DNA from: Hyphomicrobiales bacterium
GTDB taxonomy: Bacteria > Pseudomonadota > Alphaproteobacteria > Rhizobiales > Methyloligellaceae
Direction: 5' to 3'
DNA length: 32,868 nucleotides
NCBI GenBank assembly: GCA_021775575.1
Contig: JAJFHO010000208.1
Span: 1 to 32,868 of the forward strand
Of the stretch, positions 17,370 to 27,648 are shown one piece after another. The notes beneath the pieces were generated by a model. The model had not been told where the DNA came from. It was given only the letters and a program-made list of their open reading frames with translations, and made no database searches. A program made the position numbers and the translations under genes. The stretch's first letter is position 1, and each line of letters opens with the position of its first letter.

Positions 17370-18260
17370 ATGCCGAGCCTAAAGGATCTACGCAACAGGA
17401 TCGCCAGCGTCACGGCGACGCAGAAGATCACCAAGGCTATGCAAATGGTCGCGGCCGCCAAGCTGCGCCGGGCGCAGGAGGCGGCGGAGGCGGCGCGGCC
17501 TTACGCGGAGCGCATGGACAAGGTTCTCGCAAGACTGGGCAGATGGATAGACGACGGTCAGGGGGCCTCGCCGCTGCTCGTGGGTACGGGAAGCGACAAG
17601 ACGCATCTGCTGGTCATCGCCAGCGCCGAGCGGGGGCTCTGCGGCGGTTTCAACGGCAATATCGCCCGGCTCGCGCGCCAGCAAGCCCGGAAGCTTCTCA
17701 GCGAAGGCAAAACCGTCAAGATCCTGTGCGTTGGGCGCAAGGCGCGTGACGTGCTGCGCCGGGATCTCGGCAGCCATATCATCGATCACATCGATTTACG
17801 CGGCGTGCGGCAGGTCGCCTTCGTGAACGCCGATGAAATCGCAAGCCGGCTTTTGGAGTTGTTCGAGGCGGGGGAGTTCGACGTCTGCACGCTGTTCTTC
17901 TCCCGCTTCCAGTCGGTGCTGACGCAGGAGCCGACCATGTTACAGCTGATCCCGGCGCGGCTGCCTGAGTCCGGCGGCGGCGATAACGCCGAAAGCGGCC
18001 CGCGGGCGGTTTATGAATATGAGCCCGATGAGGACGAAATACTGACCGAGCTGCTGCCGCTGAATATCGCGACGCAGATATTCCGGGGATTGCTGGAGAA
18101 CGCCGCGTCGGAACAGGGCGCGCGAATGACGGCGATGGACAGTGCGACCCGCAACGCGGGCGATATGATCGACAAGCTGACGCTGCTTTATAACCGCTCG
18201 CGTCAGGCGCAGATTACCAAGGAACTGATCGAAATCGTTTCGGGCGCGGAAGCGCTTTAG
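17370..18260 (+). CDS. atpG: F1 ATP synthase gamma subunit
   Basis: Central rotor shaft that couples proton flow through F0 to conformational cycling of the beta subunits. The 296-aa protein shows the conserved N-terminal helix [36 protein letters not shown] (split here only for description), the mid-protein [11 protein letters not shown], and the C-terminal helix [17 protein letters not shown] and [18 protein letters not shown]. The N- and C-terminal helices form the coiled-coil shaft. atpD follows after 21 bases. No unusual feature is visible. Confidence 0.98.
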   Translation: MPSLKDLRNRIASVTATQKITKAMQMVAAAKLRRAQEAAEAARPYAERMDKVLARLGRWIDDGQGASPLLVGTGSDKTHLLVIASAERGLCGGFNGNIARLARQQARKLLSEGKTVKILCVGRKARDVLRRDLGSHIIDHIDLRGVRQVAFVNADEIASRLLELFEAGEFDVCTLFFSRFQSVLTQEPTMLQLIPARLPESGGGDNAESGPRAVYEYEPDEDEILTELLPLNIATQIFRGLLENAASEQGARMTAMDSATRNAGDMIDKLTLLYNRSRQAQITKELIEIVSGAEAL

Positions 18261-18278
18261 GAAGACGTGAAGGGCTGA

Positions 18279-19709
<1,431 letters not shown>

Positions 19710-19715
19710 TAACCC

Positions 19716-20120
19716 ATGGCCGACCCGTACACATTCGAGCTGGTCTCACCGGAGCGGCTGCTGATTTCAGAAGATGTGGAGAGCGTCGTCGTTCCGGGAT
19801 CGGAAGGCGACTTTCAGGTCATGGCGAACCATGCGCCGGTTCTGGCGACGCTGAGGCCGGGATTGCTCGACGTCGTGCTTCCCGGCGGCAAGGAGCGCCG
19901 CATTTTCGTGCGTGACGGCTTTGCCGAAGCAGGGCCCGACAGCCTGACCATTCTCGCCCGCCAGGCTATCGATGCCGCCGATCTCGACAAGAAGGCGCTG
20001 GCCCAGGAAGTCAAGGACGCGCAGGAAGATGTCGCCGACGCCAAGGACGATGCGGCGCGCGACAAGGCCCAGGAGAAGCTGGACAGCCTGAAACTCATTC
20101 AGGAAACGCTCGGGCTGTAA
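19716..20120 (+). CDS. atpC: F1 ATP synthase epsilon subunit
   Basis: Rotor subunit that binds gamma and inhibits wasteful ATP hydrolysis. The 134-aa protein has an N-terminal beta-sandwich (about 1-86) with FELVSPERLL, VVVPGSEGDFQVMANHAPVL and FVRDGFAEAG. A charged C-terminal helical hairpin (about 90-134, rich in Ala, Asp, Lys) follows. ATG 19716 is the only sensible start. It is the last gene of the F1 operon, and an intrinsic terminator follows 35 bases after the stop. Confidence 0.97.
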   Translation: MADPYTFELVSPERLLISEDVESVVVPGSEGDFQVMANHAPVLATLRPGLLDVVLPGGKERRIFVRDGFAEAGPDSLTILARQAIDAADLDKKALAQEVKDAQEDVADAKDDAARDKAQEKLDSLKLIQETLGL

Positions 20121-20154
20121 GCCGGGGCCTGCCGGGCCGACATGGCCGGTCCTG

Positions 20155-20185
20155 AATGGCGTCTCGTTGCGGACGTTATTTTTTT
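20155..20185 (+). terminator. Intrinsic terminator of the atp operon
   Basis: AATGGCGTC (20155-20163) pairs with GACGTTATT (20172-20180) across an 8-base loop; seven Watson-Crick pairs and two G-U pairs make a 9-bp stem. Five more T residues follow directly (20181-20185). This has the form of a Rho-independent terminator, placed just after atpC and before the exporter gene. Confidence 0.7.
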
Positions 20186-20308
20186 GCCAACACGTAATAT
20201 CGGCCAAATTTGAGCATCACGCCGAATTGCCCTCGCACCGGTAGCGTCATAAGTTCGTAATGCCGCCGATCAATGATTCTGGCGGACCAAGGCGCGGGGT
20301 AGGGGGCA

Positions 20309-22657
20309 ATGGACAAAGCGGATCCACCGCCGGCCGGCAAGTCGCTCAGCTTCGGTCTGGAACGGATCGGCCTGTTGCCGCTGCGCTTTCCGGTGCTCAC
20401 AGCCGTGCTGCTGATTGCCCTGACCCTGGGCGCCGTGATCGGCATGGGACGGCTTTCGGTAGACGATTCCTTGAGCGAACTGTTCCGCGCCGACACGCCC
20501 GACTTCCACGAATATGAGACCATGGCGCAGCGCTTCCCGTCGAGCGAGTTCGATGTCCTGATCGTTGTCGAGGGCGCGATGCTGCTTGAACGCAAATCGC
20601 TGGACCAGCTGCGCGAAATGGTTCTTGAGTTGCAATTCGTGCCCTCGATGCGCGGGCTGGTGTCCCTGTTTTCCGCGCGCGAACCGGCCGCGAGAGGCGT
20701 GATACCGCCGCCTCTGTTCCCCGCCGAGCTGCCCGAGGGTGACGTCTTTGACCGGCTTGTCGAGAATGTGCGCGCCAACCAGATCATCTCCGGAAAACTG
20801 CTCTCCGACGATGGGCAGCTGGCGCTGATTGTCGTCGCTCTCGACAGGAAAGTGGTCTCCAGCACCGGGCTGAGGGAGGCGGTCGGCGAGATACAGAACA
20901 TCGCCGAGACGATGCTCAAGGGGACCGGGCTTACCGTGCAGCTGTCGGGCGCTCCGGTCATGCAGCTCGAAATCCGCAACGCGGTCGAGCGCGACCAGCT
21001 TCTCTACAACGCGCTCGGGTTCCTGCTTGGCGCGGTCATCGCCATTGGTTTTTTCCGCCGCGTATCGCTGATGGTGATTGCCGCCCTGCCGCCGATCATC
21101 GGCATTGTCTGGTCGCTTGGCCTGTTCGGCTTCATGGGCTTCAAGCTCAATCTGTTTCTCAATGTCATGTCGCCGCTCATCATGGTGATGGGGTTTTCCG
21201 ACACCATGCAGATTACCTATGCGATCCGCGACCGGCTGATGCAGGGCGACAGCCGCGTCGAGGCCATCCGCTGGGCGATCCTCGTGGTCGCGCCGGCCTG
21301 CGTGCTTACCGTGGCGACGGCGGCGGCGTCCTTCGTTACCTTGCTGTTCTCCGATTCCGGCCTGATCCGTACATTTGGCCTTGCCGGTGCTCTTTCCACC
21401 CTCATCGCCTATATCGCGGTAATCACGCTTGTGCCTTTCCTCAGCCTCATATTGCTGCGCAACGAGGCCGCCTTCACCGACAAGCTGAAGGCCCGGGACG
21501 CGGGCGTGGACATGCTCAAGGCGTTCTGCGGAGGCGTGGCCGAACAGGTGGCGCGCCGTCCCGCGATTTTCGCCTTGGGGGGGCTTTTGGCCGTGGTTGG
21601 TCTCGGCGCGGTCCATCTGTCTTTGGAGCCGCGCTACCGGCTTGCCGATCAGGTGCCCGACCGGGAGCAGGCGCTCGAGGCCAGCGACCGGCTCGACGCG
21701 AAGCTGACCGGGGCCAATCCGGTGCATGTGATGATCGACTGGCCCGCGGGCAAATCGCTTTATGACGAGGAGGTCCTCAACGTCATTACCAGCGTGCACG
21801 ATATCGTCGAAAGCCAGTCCGGCGTCGGCAATGTGTGGTCGGTAGAGACGTTGCGCCGCTGGCTGTGGGAGGCAGGCGATGGCTCACCGGAGACCTTGAA
21901 GGAATATGTCGAGGTGCTGCCGAAGCACCTGACCCAGCGCTTCATCAACTTCGAGGCAAATGCCGCCGTCGTCACGGGGCGGATACCCGACCTTGATTCC
22001 GCCGAGTTGAGGCCCGTTGTGGAACGTCTCGATTCGCTGGTGCAGGAGCTGCGCAAGACGCACCCGGAATTCAAGATCGCGGTCACCGGACTGGCGGTGG
22101 TCGCGGCGCGCAATTCCGGGTCGATGATCGCGCAGCTCAATGTCGGCCTGACCTCGGAGATGATCTTCGTTTCGGCAATGGTCGGCCTTGCCTTTCGCTC
22201 CGTGCTCATCGGTCTCGTGACGATCCTGCCCAATCTGTTTCCGGTTTTCGCGGCAGGGGCGCTACTGGCGATTTCCGGCGAGGGGCTTCAATTCGCCAGT
22301 ATCGTCGCGCTGACCATCGCCTTCGGCCTGTCTCTTGACGCCACCATCCATTATCTCAACCGGCTGCGGCTCGAAACCCGGCCCGGGGAAGACCCGGCGA
22401 TAGGCGTGAAACGCGCGACGGTGCTTGTCGGTCCGGCATTGATGCTCACAACCCTGGTGCTGGCTTTTGGGCTCGGCATCACGGTGTTCTCGGATCTGCC
22501 GTCGCTGCGCCTGTTCGGACGGCTTACTGCAATCACGCTGATCGCCGCGCTGATCGGCGATTTGCTGATCCTGCCGGCGGCCATGCTCATGGCCCGCCGG
22601 CTTGCCGCACGACTGAGAAAGCGCGGGAACGGCGGTGAACTACCGGACGAGCGATGA
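20309..22657 (+). CDS. RND/MMPL superfamily exporter (COG1033-type)
   Basis: A 782-aa inner-membrane protein with the duplicated RND layout. An N-terminal membrane helix (about 27-47) is followed by a periplasmic domain to about 225 and a bundle of about five helices to about 390. A further helix near 420, a second periplasmic domain (about 445-610) and a final bundle (about 620-770) follow. Each bundle carries the Asp motif that in MMPL-type transporters lies on the proton path: GFSDTMQITYAIRDR in the first and GLSLDATIHYLNRLR in the second. There is no adaptor or outer-membrane partner nearby, as for lipid or hopanoid exporters (HpnN-like), but the substrate is unknown. Its last 18 bases overlap the convergent rppH. 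Confidence 0.9.
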   Translation: MDKADPPPAGKSLSFGLERIGLLPLRFPVLTAVLLIALTLGAVIGMGRLSVDDSLSELFRADTPDFHEYETMAQRFPSSEFDVLIVVEGAMLLERKSLDQLREMVLELQFVPSMRGLVSLFSAREPAARGVIPPPLFPAELPEGDVFDRLVENVRANQIISGKLLSDDGQLALIVVALDRKVVSSTGLREAVGEIQNIAETMLKGTGLTVQLSGAPVMQLEIRNAVERDQLLYNALGFLLGAVIAIGFFRRVSLMVIAALPPIIGIVWSLGLFGFMGFKLNLFLNVMSPLIMVMGFSDTMQITYAIRDRLMQGDSRVEAIRWAILVVAPACVLTVATAAASFVTLLFSDSGLIRTFGLAGALSTLIAYIAVITLVPFLSLILLRNEAAFTDKLKARDAGVDMLKAFCGGVAEQVARRPAIFALGGLLAVVGLGAVHLSLEPRYRLADQVPDREQALEASDRLDAKLTGANPVHVMIDWPAGKSLYDEEVLNVITSVHDIVESQSGVGNVWSVETLRRWLWEAGDGSPETLKEYVEVLPKHLTQRFINFEANAAVVTGRIPDLDSAELRPVVERLDSLVQELRKTHPEFKIAVTGLAVVAARNSGSMIAQLNVGLTSEMIFVSAMVGLAFRSVLIGLVTILPNLFPVFAAGALLAISGEGLQFASIVALTIAFGLSLDATIHYLNRLRLETRPGEDPAIGVKRATVLVGPALMLTTLVLAFGLGITVFSDLPSLRLFGRLTAITLIAALIGDLLILPAAMLMARRLAARLRKRGNGGELPDER

Positions 22658-23140
22658 AAATTCCTTGGCCAGATCGCGGTAGACAGGCTGCTTGAAGTCG
22701 ATCACCTTATCGACCACGTCGCCCATCCGGGCCCAGCGCCACTCGCTGAATTCGGCCTTGTGGCCAGGCCGCTCGGAAATATCGATATCGGCGTCGGATC
22801 CCAGAAAGCGCATCGCGAACCATTTCTGCCTCTGGCCGCGATATTTGCCCTTCAAGGCAATGCCAAGCGCGCCGTCGGGCAGGTCGTAGGTTAGCCAGCC
22901 GGCGGTCTCCGCGATAATTTCAGCATCGGCCGTGCCGGTTTCTTCCTCCAGTTCCCGGACCGCGGCTTCGGCCGGGGACTCGCCTTCATCAATGCCCCCT
23001 TGCGGCAATTGCCAGCGCTGGTCGGAGCGATCGCCGGTCCATTTGCCAATGCGCTGACCGGTCCAGACGAGGCCGTCCCGGCTGATCAGCACGATGCCCA
23101 CGCAGGGCCGGTATGGGAGATGCGAGAAATCTTGATTCAT
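22640..23140 (-). CDS. rppH: RNA pyrophosphohydrolase (Nudix)
   Basis: Removes pyrophosphate from 5'-triphosphate mRNA ends, priming decay by RNase E; the family also hydrolyses dinucleoside polyphosphates. The 166-aa protein has YRPCVGIVLISRDGLVWTGQR at the N-terminus and QRWQLPQGGI before a perfect Nudix box at residues 48-70 (Gly48, Glu54, Arg62-Glu63, Glu66-Glu67, Gly69). The C-terminal EFSEWRW segment is typical of RppH. ATG 23140 gives the conserved N-terminus; the longer in-frame extension would cross into the deacetylase gene. It is the last gene of the long - strand series, 14 bases after the deacetylase stop. Confidence 0.96.
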   Translation of the reverse strand: MNQDFSHLPYRPCVGIVLISRDGLVWTGQRIGKWTGDRSDQRWQLPQGGIDEGESPAEAAVRELEEETGTADAEIIAETAGWLTYDLPDGALGIALKGKYRGQRQKWFAMRFLGSDADIDISERPGHKAEFSEWRWARMGDVVDKVIDFKQPVYRDLAKEFSSLVR

Positions 23141-23154
23141 CGGAATGACAAGCG

Positions 23155-24264
23155 TCAACTCTGATGCTGGGCTTGGATTGCCGCGCTCACTGGAATCAGG
23201 ACAATACCTTTCTGTTCCAGCATCTCGGCCCATGCCACGATACGCTGAATTGTTATCGGGAGCGACGTGCCCACACCGATCGCAAAGCCGTTTTCAAGCG
23301 CGGCACTCTCCAGTTTTGCAAGCGCCTGATCTATTCCTTCCGACGTTTTGTCCATGTCGATCTGGACCCGGGCGACGGAGAAGCCCAGTCCGAGATCGCG
23401 GGCTATCGAACCGGCGGTGGAACGCGCGGAGGTTCCGTCGTCGAGATAGATCAGCCCGCGTGCGCGCAACTCTTCGAGGACGGGAAGAAAAGCCTCCTGT
23501 GCCGCCGCGAATTTGGCGCCCATATAGTTGGTGATGCCGGTGTAGCCGGTAAAACGCGCCAGCAGCCACAAGAGCCGCTTTTGATTTTCCTCCGCCGACA
23601 GGCTTGTCAGCAATGTTTGCGGGCCGGGATCGTTATCGGGATAGTCGAACGGCTCAAGCGGTATCTGAAGCATCACCTCGTGGCCGGCTCCGCGCGCCTG
23701 GCGAACCCAGCCCTGCAGATTGCGGCCATAAGGGCCGAAGGCGAGCGTTACCGCAGCAGGCAGTTTTGCGATTGCATCCGTCGTCACCTGTTGCGATAGA
23801 CCCAGCCCGTTGACCAGCAGCGCGATCCGGGCGGGTTCGCCCTGTTGCGGACGGGCCGCCACGACGGAGGGGCGCGCATAGGCGTCGCTCGGCCGCCTGT
23901 TGTCGGCGCCGACCTTCGGCAGCGGGCCGTAACGCGATTGCTCCACAAGGTCTTTGTCGGGAACAGGCGGCAATGTAATCTCTCCGCCAGAAGCGATCAA
24001 AGCCGCGGCAACGGGCATTGCCGGCCGGTTGGCCGGGCCCGGCGTCGAGGCGCCCGGGTCTTTTTCGGCTGTCTGCTGCGGCTGAACGGGCGCCCGCCTC
24101 GGCGACGGGGCTGTCACGCGGCGGGCTGCCGGTCTTTTGGCCGGGTCAATCGCCAATAGCGCGTGGGGCTCTCCGCCCAGTGGATCGGGGGTGAGCATGA
24201 ACAAACCCACCGCCGCCGCCAGAAGGAGGGTAACAACGGCCGACGTTATTGAAAGCGCCCTCAT
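23155..24264 (-). CDS. Divergent polysaccharide deacetylase family protein (YibQ-like)
   Basis: A 369-aa envelope protein: an N-terminal membrane anchor or signal (about 6-25), a Pro/Ala/Arg-rich low-complexity linker (about 35-140), then the divergent deacetylase domain (COG2861). Domain landmarks are IALLVNGLGLS, LAFGPYG, LQIPLEPFDYP with NDPGPQTLL, TGITNYMGAKF, and LIYLDDGTSA. The usual metal-binding Asp pair of true NodB deacetylases reads Asn152-Gly153 here, so enzymatic activity is doubtful. An alternative start lies seven codons upstream (24285); neither has a clear binding site. Encoded after envC and ctpA on the same strand; E. coli likewise pairs envC with yibQ, which suggests a cell-wall or septum role. 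Confidence 0.88.
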   Translation of the reverse strand: MRALSITSAVVTLLLAAAVGLFMLTPDPLGGEPHALLAIDPAKRPAARRVTAPSPRRAPVQPQQTAEKDPGASTPGPANRPAMPVAAALIASGGEITLPPVPDKDLVEQSRYGPLPKVGADNRRPSDAYARPSVVAARPQQGEPARIALLVNGLGLSQQVTTDAIAKLPAAVTLAFGPYGRNLQGWVRQARGAGHEVMLQIPLEPFDYPDNDPGPQTLLTSLSAEENQKRLLWLLARFTGYTGITNYMGAKFAAAQEAFLPVLEELRARGLIYLDDGTSARSTAGSIARDLGLGFSVARVQIDMDKTSEGIDQALAKLESAALENGFAIGVGTSLPITIQRIVAWAEMLEQKGIVLIPVSAAIQAQHQS

Positions 24265-24335
24265 ACCGGGTGCAGTTCCCCACATCTCAATGCGCAGTTG
24301 TTGCCGCCGTCGCCAGCGCGCATTCAGCGCTTTGC

Positions 24336-24376
24336 CGAAGGTGCCGGCCTATCGTTCAACAAGCCGGGTGCCTTCG
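24336..24376. repeat. Imperfect inverted repeat between ctpA and the deacetylase gene
   Basis: CGAAGG (24336-24341) and CCGGC (24344-24348) pair with GCCGG (24363-24367) and CCTTCG (24371-24376) around a 14-base loop, with a 2x3 internal loop. There is no T-run on either strand. It lies in the 134-base gap within a - strand gene series and could be an mRNA processing or stability element. Confidence 0.4.
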
Positions 24377-24398
24377 CCCAATCCCCATCGTCTCCCAT

Positions 24399-25730
24399 CT
24401 AGTTCGGGACCGATTTGCTATCGCTCTCGGTCTTTGTGTCTTTCGCCGTTTTGATGCCGCGGACAAAGTCCAGCGCAAACAGCAATTGCGTGTCCTTCTC
24501 CTTCTCGCGCGGGACATAGCTGGAGCTGCCGGATTCTTCACCCTCATCCTCGCTCTTGAGGTGACCGCGCAAACTCGCTTCGCCGCGCGTCGGCTGGTCC
24601 TTGCCTTTGAGTTCCTCGGGCAGAACCTGCTCCACCTTGATCGTCGGAGAGATCCCCTTGGCCTGGATCGAGCGTCCCGACGGCGTGTAATAGCGCGCCG
24701 TCGTCAGCCGGATCGCGCCATTCGTACCGAGCGGGATAATCGTCTGCACGGAGCCCTTGCCGAAGGACCGGGTGCCGATAATCGTCGCCCGCTTGTGATC
24801 CTGGAGGGCGCCGGCGACGATCTCCGATGCGCTGGCCGAGCCGCCGTTGATAAGCACGACGATTTTCAGGCCGTCGGTGAGATCTCCCGATTGTGCGTTT
24901 GAGCGTTGCGTTTCCTGAAGATTGCGCCCGCGCGTCAGAACGATTGCGCCCTGGTCGAGAAATACGTCGGTGACTTCTATGGCCTGATCGAGCAGACCGC
25001 CCGGATTGTTGCGAAGGTCAATGACGAAGCCCTTGAGCGTCGGTCCTATCTCCGCCTTCAGCTTCTTGATCGCGTGCCCGAGATTGGCCGATGTCTTTTC
25101 GTTGAAGGTCGTAATCCGGATATAGGCGACGTCGCCCTCGGCGCGTGCCTTAACCGGATTGATGCGGATCACGTCGCGAACGATCTTGAACTTCAAGGGC
25201 TCTTCCTTGCCCTTGCGGACAACCGTCAGGACGATTGGCGTCTTGACCGGTCCGCGCATCTTCTCGACCGCTTGCTGAAGCGTGAGGCCGAGAATCTGTT
25301 CGCCGTCGAGATGGGTAATGAAATCGTTGGTCTGCAGGCCGGCGCGCGCGGCTGGCGTGTCCTCGATGGGCGAAACCACCTTGACGACGCCTTTCTCCAT
25401 GGTCACCTCGATACCCAGACCGCCGAATTCGCCGCGGGTCTGAACCTGCATGTCGCGAAAATGCTTGGCATTCATAAATGCCGAATGCGGGTCCAGCGCC
25501 GACAACATTCCGTTGATCGCCGATTCGATAAGTTTGGAGTCGTCCGGCTTTTCGACATAGTCGGTGCGAACGCGCTCGAGAACATCACCGAACAGGTCCA
25601 GCTGCCGGTAGATTTCCGAATTCGCCGCCACAGCCGACTGGCTGCGCGTCAGGTTGACGACCGTCGTTCCGGCGGCAATCACCGCCAGGATCAAAAATGC
25701 CCAAAAAGCAAATTCCGGTTTCCGCATCAT
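24399..25730 (-). CDS. ctpA: Carboxy-terminal processing protease (S41 family)
   Basis: A 443-aa periplasmic serine protease anchored by an N-terminal helix (about 7-27). A PDZ domain (about 95-180, with the GGLGIEV carboxylate loop and IEDTPAARAGLQTND) presents substrate C-termini to the S41 core. The catalytic dyad is Ser300 (GGSASASEI) and Lys325 (SFGKGSVQ), with Gln329 four residues on. A charged Glu/Ser-rich tail follows. Such proteases trim or degrade C-termini of envelope proteins, often cell-wall hydrolases. The start overlaps the envC stop by four bases (ATGA type, 25727-25730), so the two are translationally coupled. ATG 25730 is followed by a second Met; either could serve. Confidence 0.95.
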   Translation of the reverse strand: MMRKPEFAFWAFLILAVIAAGTTVVNLTRSQSAVAANSEIYRQLDLFGDVLERVRTDYVEKPDDSKLIESAINGMLSALDPHSAFMNAKHFRDMQVQTRGEFGGLGIEVTMEKGVVKVVSPIEDTPAARAGLQTNDFITHLDGEQILGLTLQQAVEKMRGPVKTPIVLTVVRKGKEEPLKFKIVRDVIRINPVKARAEGDVAYIRITTFNEKTSANLGHAIKKLKAEIGPTLKGFVIDLRNNPGGLLDQAIEVTDVFLDQGAIVLTRGRNLQETQRSNAQSGDLTDGLKIVVLINGGSASASEIVAGALQDHKRATIIGTRSFGKGSVQTIIPLGTNGAIRLTTARYYTPSGRSIQAKGISPTIKVEQVLPEELKGKDQPTRGEASLRGHLKSEDEGEESGSSSYVPREKEKDTQLLFALDFVRGIKTAKDTKTESDSKSVPN

Positions 25731-27073
25731 CCTTGCACCTTTTCAGGAATCATGGCCCACCAGGGGGCGGGGTTTACTGGTCGTCCGCTCTTACGAAACT
25801 CTATATATAAAGCAGGCCGGTCGTCCAAGTCTCTCGTCCCGTCTTCCGACGCCGGTGCGCCCATTACAGCGACCGGCTCGCTCGCGAGCACAAATTGACC
25901 AACCTCTGCGTCAATGCGTTTCATTCCCGCCAACAGTATATGATACCCTCCGCCCGCATCTATTATCAAGAGTTGGCCATAGCTGCGAAATTCACCTGCG
26001 TACACAATCCAGCCATCGGCGGGTGAGACAATGCGGGCGTCCTTTCGGGTTCGGACCCATTGCCCCTCTGAAACGCCGCCATGTTTCAGGGCATCGCCGA
26101 ATTTCAGGTAGGTTTCGCCCCGGGCGGGCCGGGGCAGCGCGCCTTTGGTTTTCTGAAACGCGATGCCGGGTTTAATGCGCCCGGGGCTGAGAAACGCGTA
26201 TTTTTTCTTCTGGTCCGGCTTGATTTCAACGGTGTCGCTCGTGGTTTGCTCCAGCTTTTCACGGGCCTTTGCCTGGACTAGCTCTTTTTCATATTTGGCC
26301 AGTCCCGATTCCGCTGTGGCCAGTTCCTTTTTCATGCGCTCAAGCAGCTCGCCGAGATAGGTAACTTCGCGCGCGTGGCGTTTTGCCGCTTCACGGATTT
26401 GCGCCAGTTTGCTCCGGCCGAGAACCTGGCGTGATTTCTTTTCCTCGATAAGGGCGGCGATACGGAGTTGCTCGGCGTTGAGCTTCTCGCTTTCTTCCTT
26501 TTCGGCGACCCGCTCCTCGCGGATGCCGCGACCGAGCCGGATCAGGTCGGCAAGATCGTCGGCCAGGCTGTCGGCCTGAAATTTCAACTCAGGGAAAATA
26601 GAGGCCATCAGCATGGCGCTGCGTACCATTTCCAGCGCATCATCGCGGCGCGCGACCAGGGCCGGCGGCGGGTCGCCGCCAATCGTCTGCATTGCGCTGA
26701 GCAGTTTGGCGATGCCCTCATGGCGCTGCTTTATCGATTTGCGCAAAAGCAATTCCTGCTCCTGGAGCTGTCCCAGCCGTTCCTCGATTCCCGACAGCCT
26801 GACCTCGCTGGCCTGTACCCGCCGCGCCGTCGCAATCAGCTTTTCATTCAGCTCCGCACGCTGCTTCGCCAGCCCATCAAGGTCGCGCTTGAGTTTGTCT
26901 TCCTTGCCGCGCGCCGCATCAAGGGCGCGTTTGCGCTCCTCCAGCTGGCGCGCCGCGTCGTCTTTGTTCACCGATTCTTGCGCGGCGGCCGGCAAGACTG
27001 CACAGGCCAGCGACGCTGCGATAAGGCCGGCGCAGCCATAGATGCGGACGATGGAGAGCTTTTGTCGCTGCAC
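25727..27073 (-). CDS. envC: EnvC-like murein hydrolase activator with degenerate M23 domain
   Basis: A 448-aa periplasmic protein: a signal peptide ending PAAAQE, a long coiled-coil (about 30-270, Glu/Lys/Leu/Arg-rich), and a C-terminal LytM/M23 domain (about 320-445). In active M23 enzymes the last zinc motif is HxH; here the equivalent strand reads LYIEFRKSG, so zinc ligands are missing, as in E. coli EnvC, which activates amidases at the septum and does not cut murein itself. I chose GTG 27073 because AGAGGA (27080-27085) is spaced six bases from it and a standard signal peptide results; the frame stays open to 27133 but that adds a poor N-terminus. It is coupled to ctpA. Confidence 0.9.
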   Translation of the reverse strand: MQRQKLSIVRIYGCAGLIAASLACAVLPAAAQESVNKDDAARQLEERKRALDAARGKEDKLKRDLDGLAKQRAELNEKLIATARRVQASEVRLSGIEERLGQLQEQELLLRKSIKQRHEGIAKLLSAMQTIGGDPPPALVARRDDALEMVRSAMLMASIFPELKFQADSLADDLADLIRLGRGIREERVAEKEESEKLNAEQLRIAALIEEKKSRQVLGRSKLAQIREAAKRHAREVTYLGELLERMKKELATAESGLAKYEKELVQAKAREKLEQTTSDTVEIKPDQKKKYAFLSPGRIKPGIAFQKTKGALPRPARGETYLKFGDALKHGGVSEGQWVRTRKDARIVSPADGWIVYAGEFRSYGQLLIIDAGGGYHILLAGMKRIDAEVGQFVLASEPVAVMGAPASEDGTRDLDDRPALYIEFRKSGRPVNPAPWWAMIPEKVQG

Positions 27074-27144
27074 GCAGAGTCCTCTTGGCGAATCACATTG
27101 CATTGAATAGCGGCCAAACCAAGGACCGCACAAGGCCTCTCGCG

Positions 27145-27627
27145 CTAGCCGCGATGATAGGGGTGCCCCGATAGAATCGTGATCGCCCGGTAAATTTGTT
27201 CGGTGAGAAGAATACGGGCGATGGCATGCGGGAAGGTCATCGGGCCGAGGGCAAGGCTCATTGCGGCGCGCTCGCCAATTTGCGGGCCATGACCATCCGC
27301 GCCCCCGATGGCGAACACAAGATCGCGGACCCCGTCATCTCTGAGCCGCGCGATCCACTTTGCAAACGCCGTGCTGTCCATCGTCTTTCCAGACTGGTCG
27401 AGAGCGACAAGCGTGGCTTCCTCGGCAATCTTGCCGATCAGCGCCGCGCCCTCTTCGCGGCGCCTTTCTCCGGCGTTGCCACGGGGCGATTCGGAGAGTT
27501 CGATTTCGCACACCGGGCCGAGGCCCGTCTGGCGGCCGGCGGATTCGGCCCGCTCCCGATAGCGGGCAAACAGATCGCGTTCCGCGCCCGCCTTGAGCCG
27601 ACCTATCGTGGCGATGGTTATCCGCAA
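27145..27627 (-). CDS. rlmH: 23S rRNA (pseudouridine1915-N3)-methyltransferase
   Basis: SPOUT-class methyltransferase acting on pseudouridine 1915 of helix 69 in assembled 70S ribosomes. The 160-aa protein begins MRITIATIGRLKAG, has LDQSGKTMDS and the SAM-binding knot FAIGGADGHG, and ends with the signature SGHPYHRG. The start is TTG at 27627; no in-frame ATG precedes the conserved N-terminus. It follows rsfS by 21 bases on the - strand, the same pairing as in many bacteria including E. coli. No unusual residues are visible. Confidence 0.96.
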   Translation of the reverse strand: MRITIATIGRLKAGAERDLFARYRERAESAGRQTGLGPVCEIELSESPRGNAGERRREEGAALIGKIAEEATLVALDQSGKTMDSTAFAKWIARLRDDGVRDLVFAIGGADGHGPQIGERAAMSLALGPMTFPHAIARILLTEQIYRAITILSGHPYHRG

Positions 27628-27648
27628 GGCTTCACAGCCTTGTCCGGC

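Noticed and set aside
20270-21799. 509-aa open frame antisense to the exporter
   Set aside because: Strongly biased composition (His, Arg, Gln, Glu) typical of reverse frames of membrane-protein genes; no start signal.
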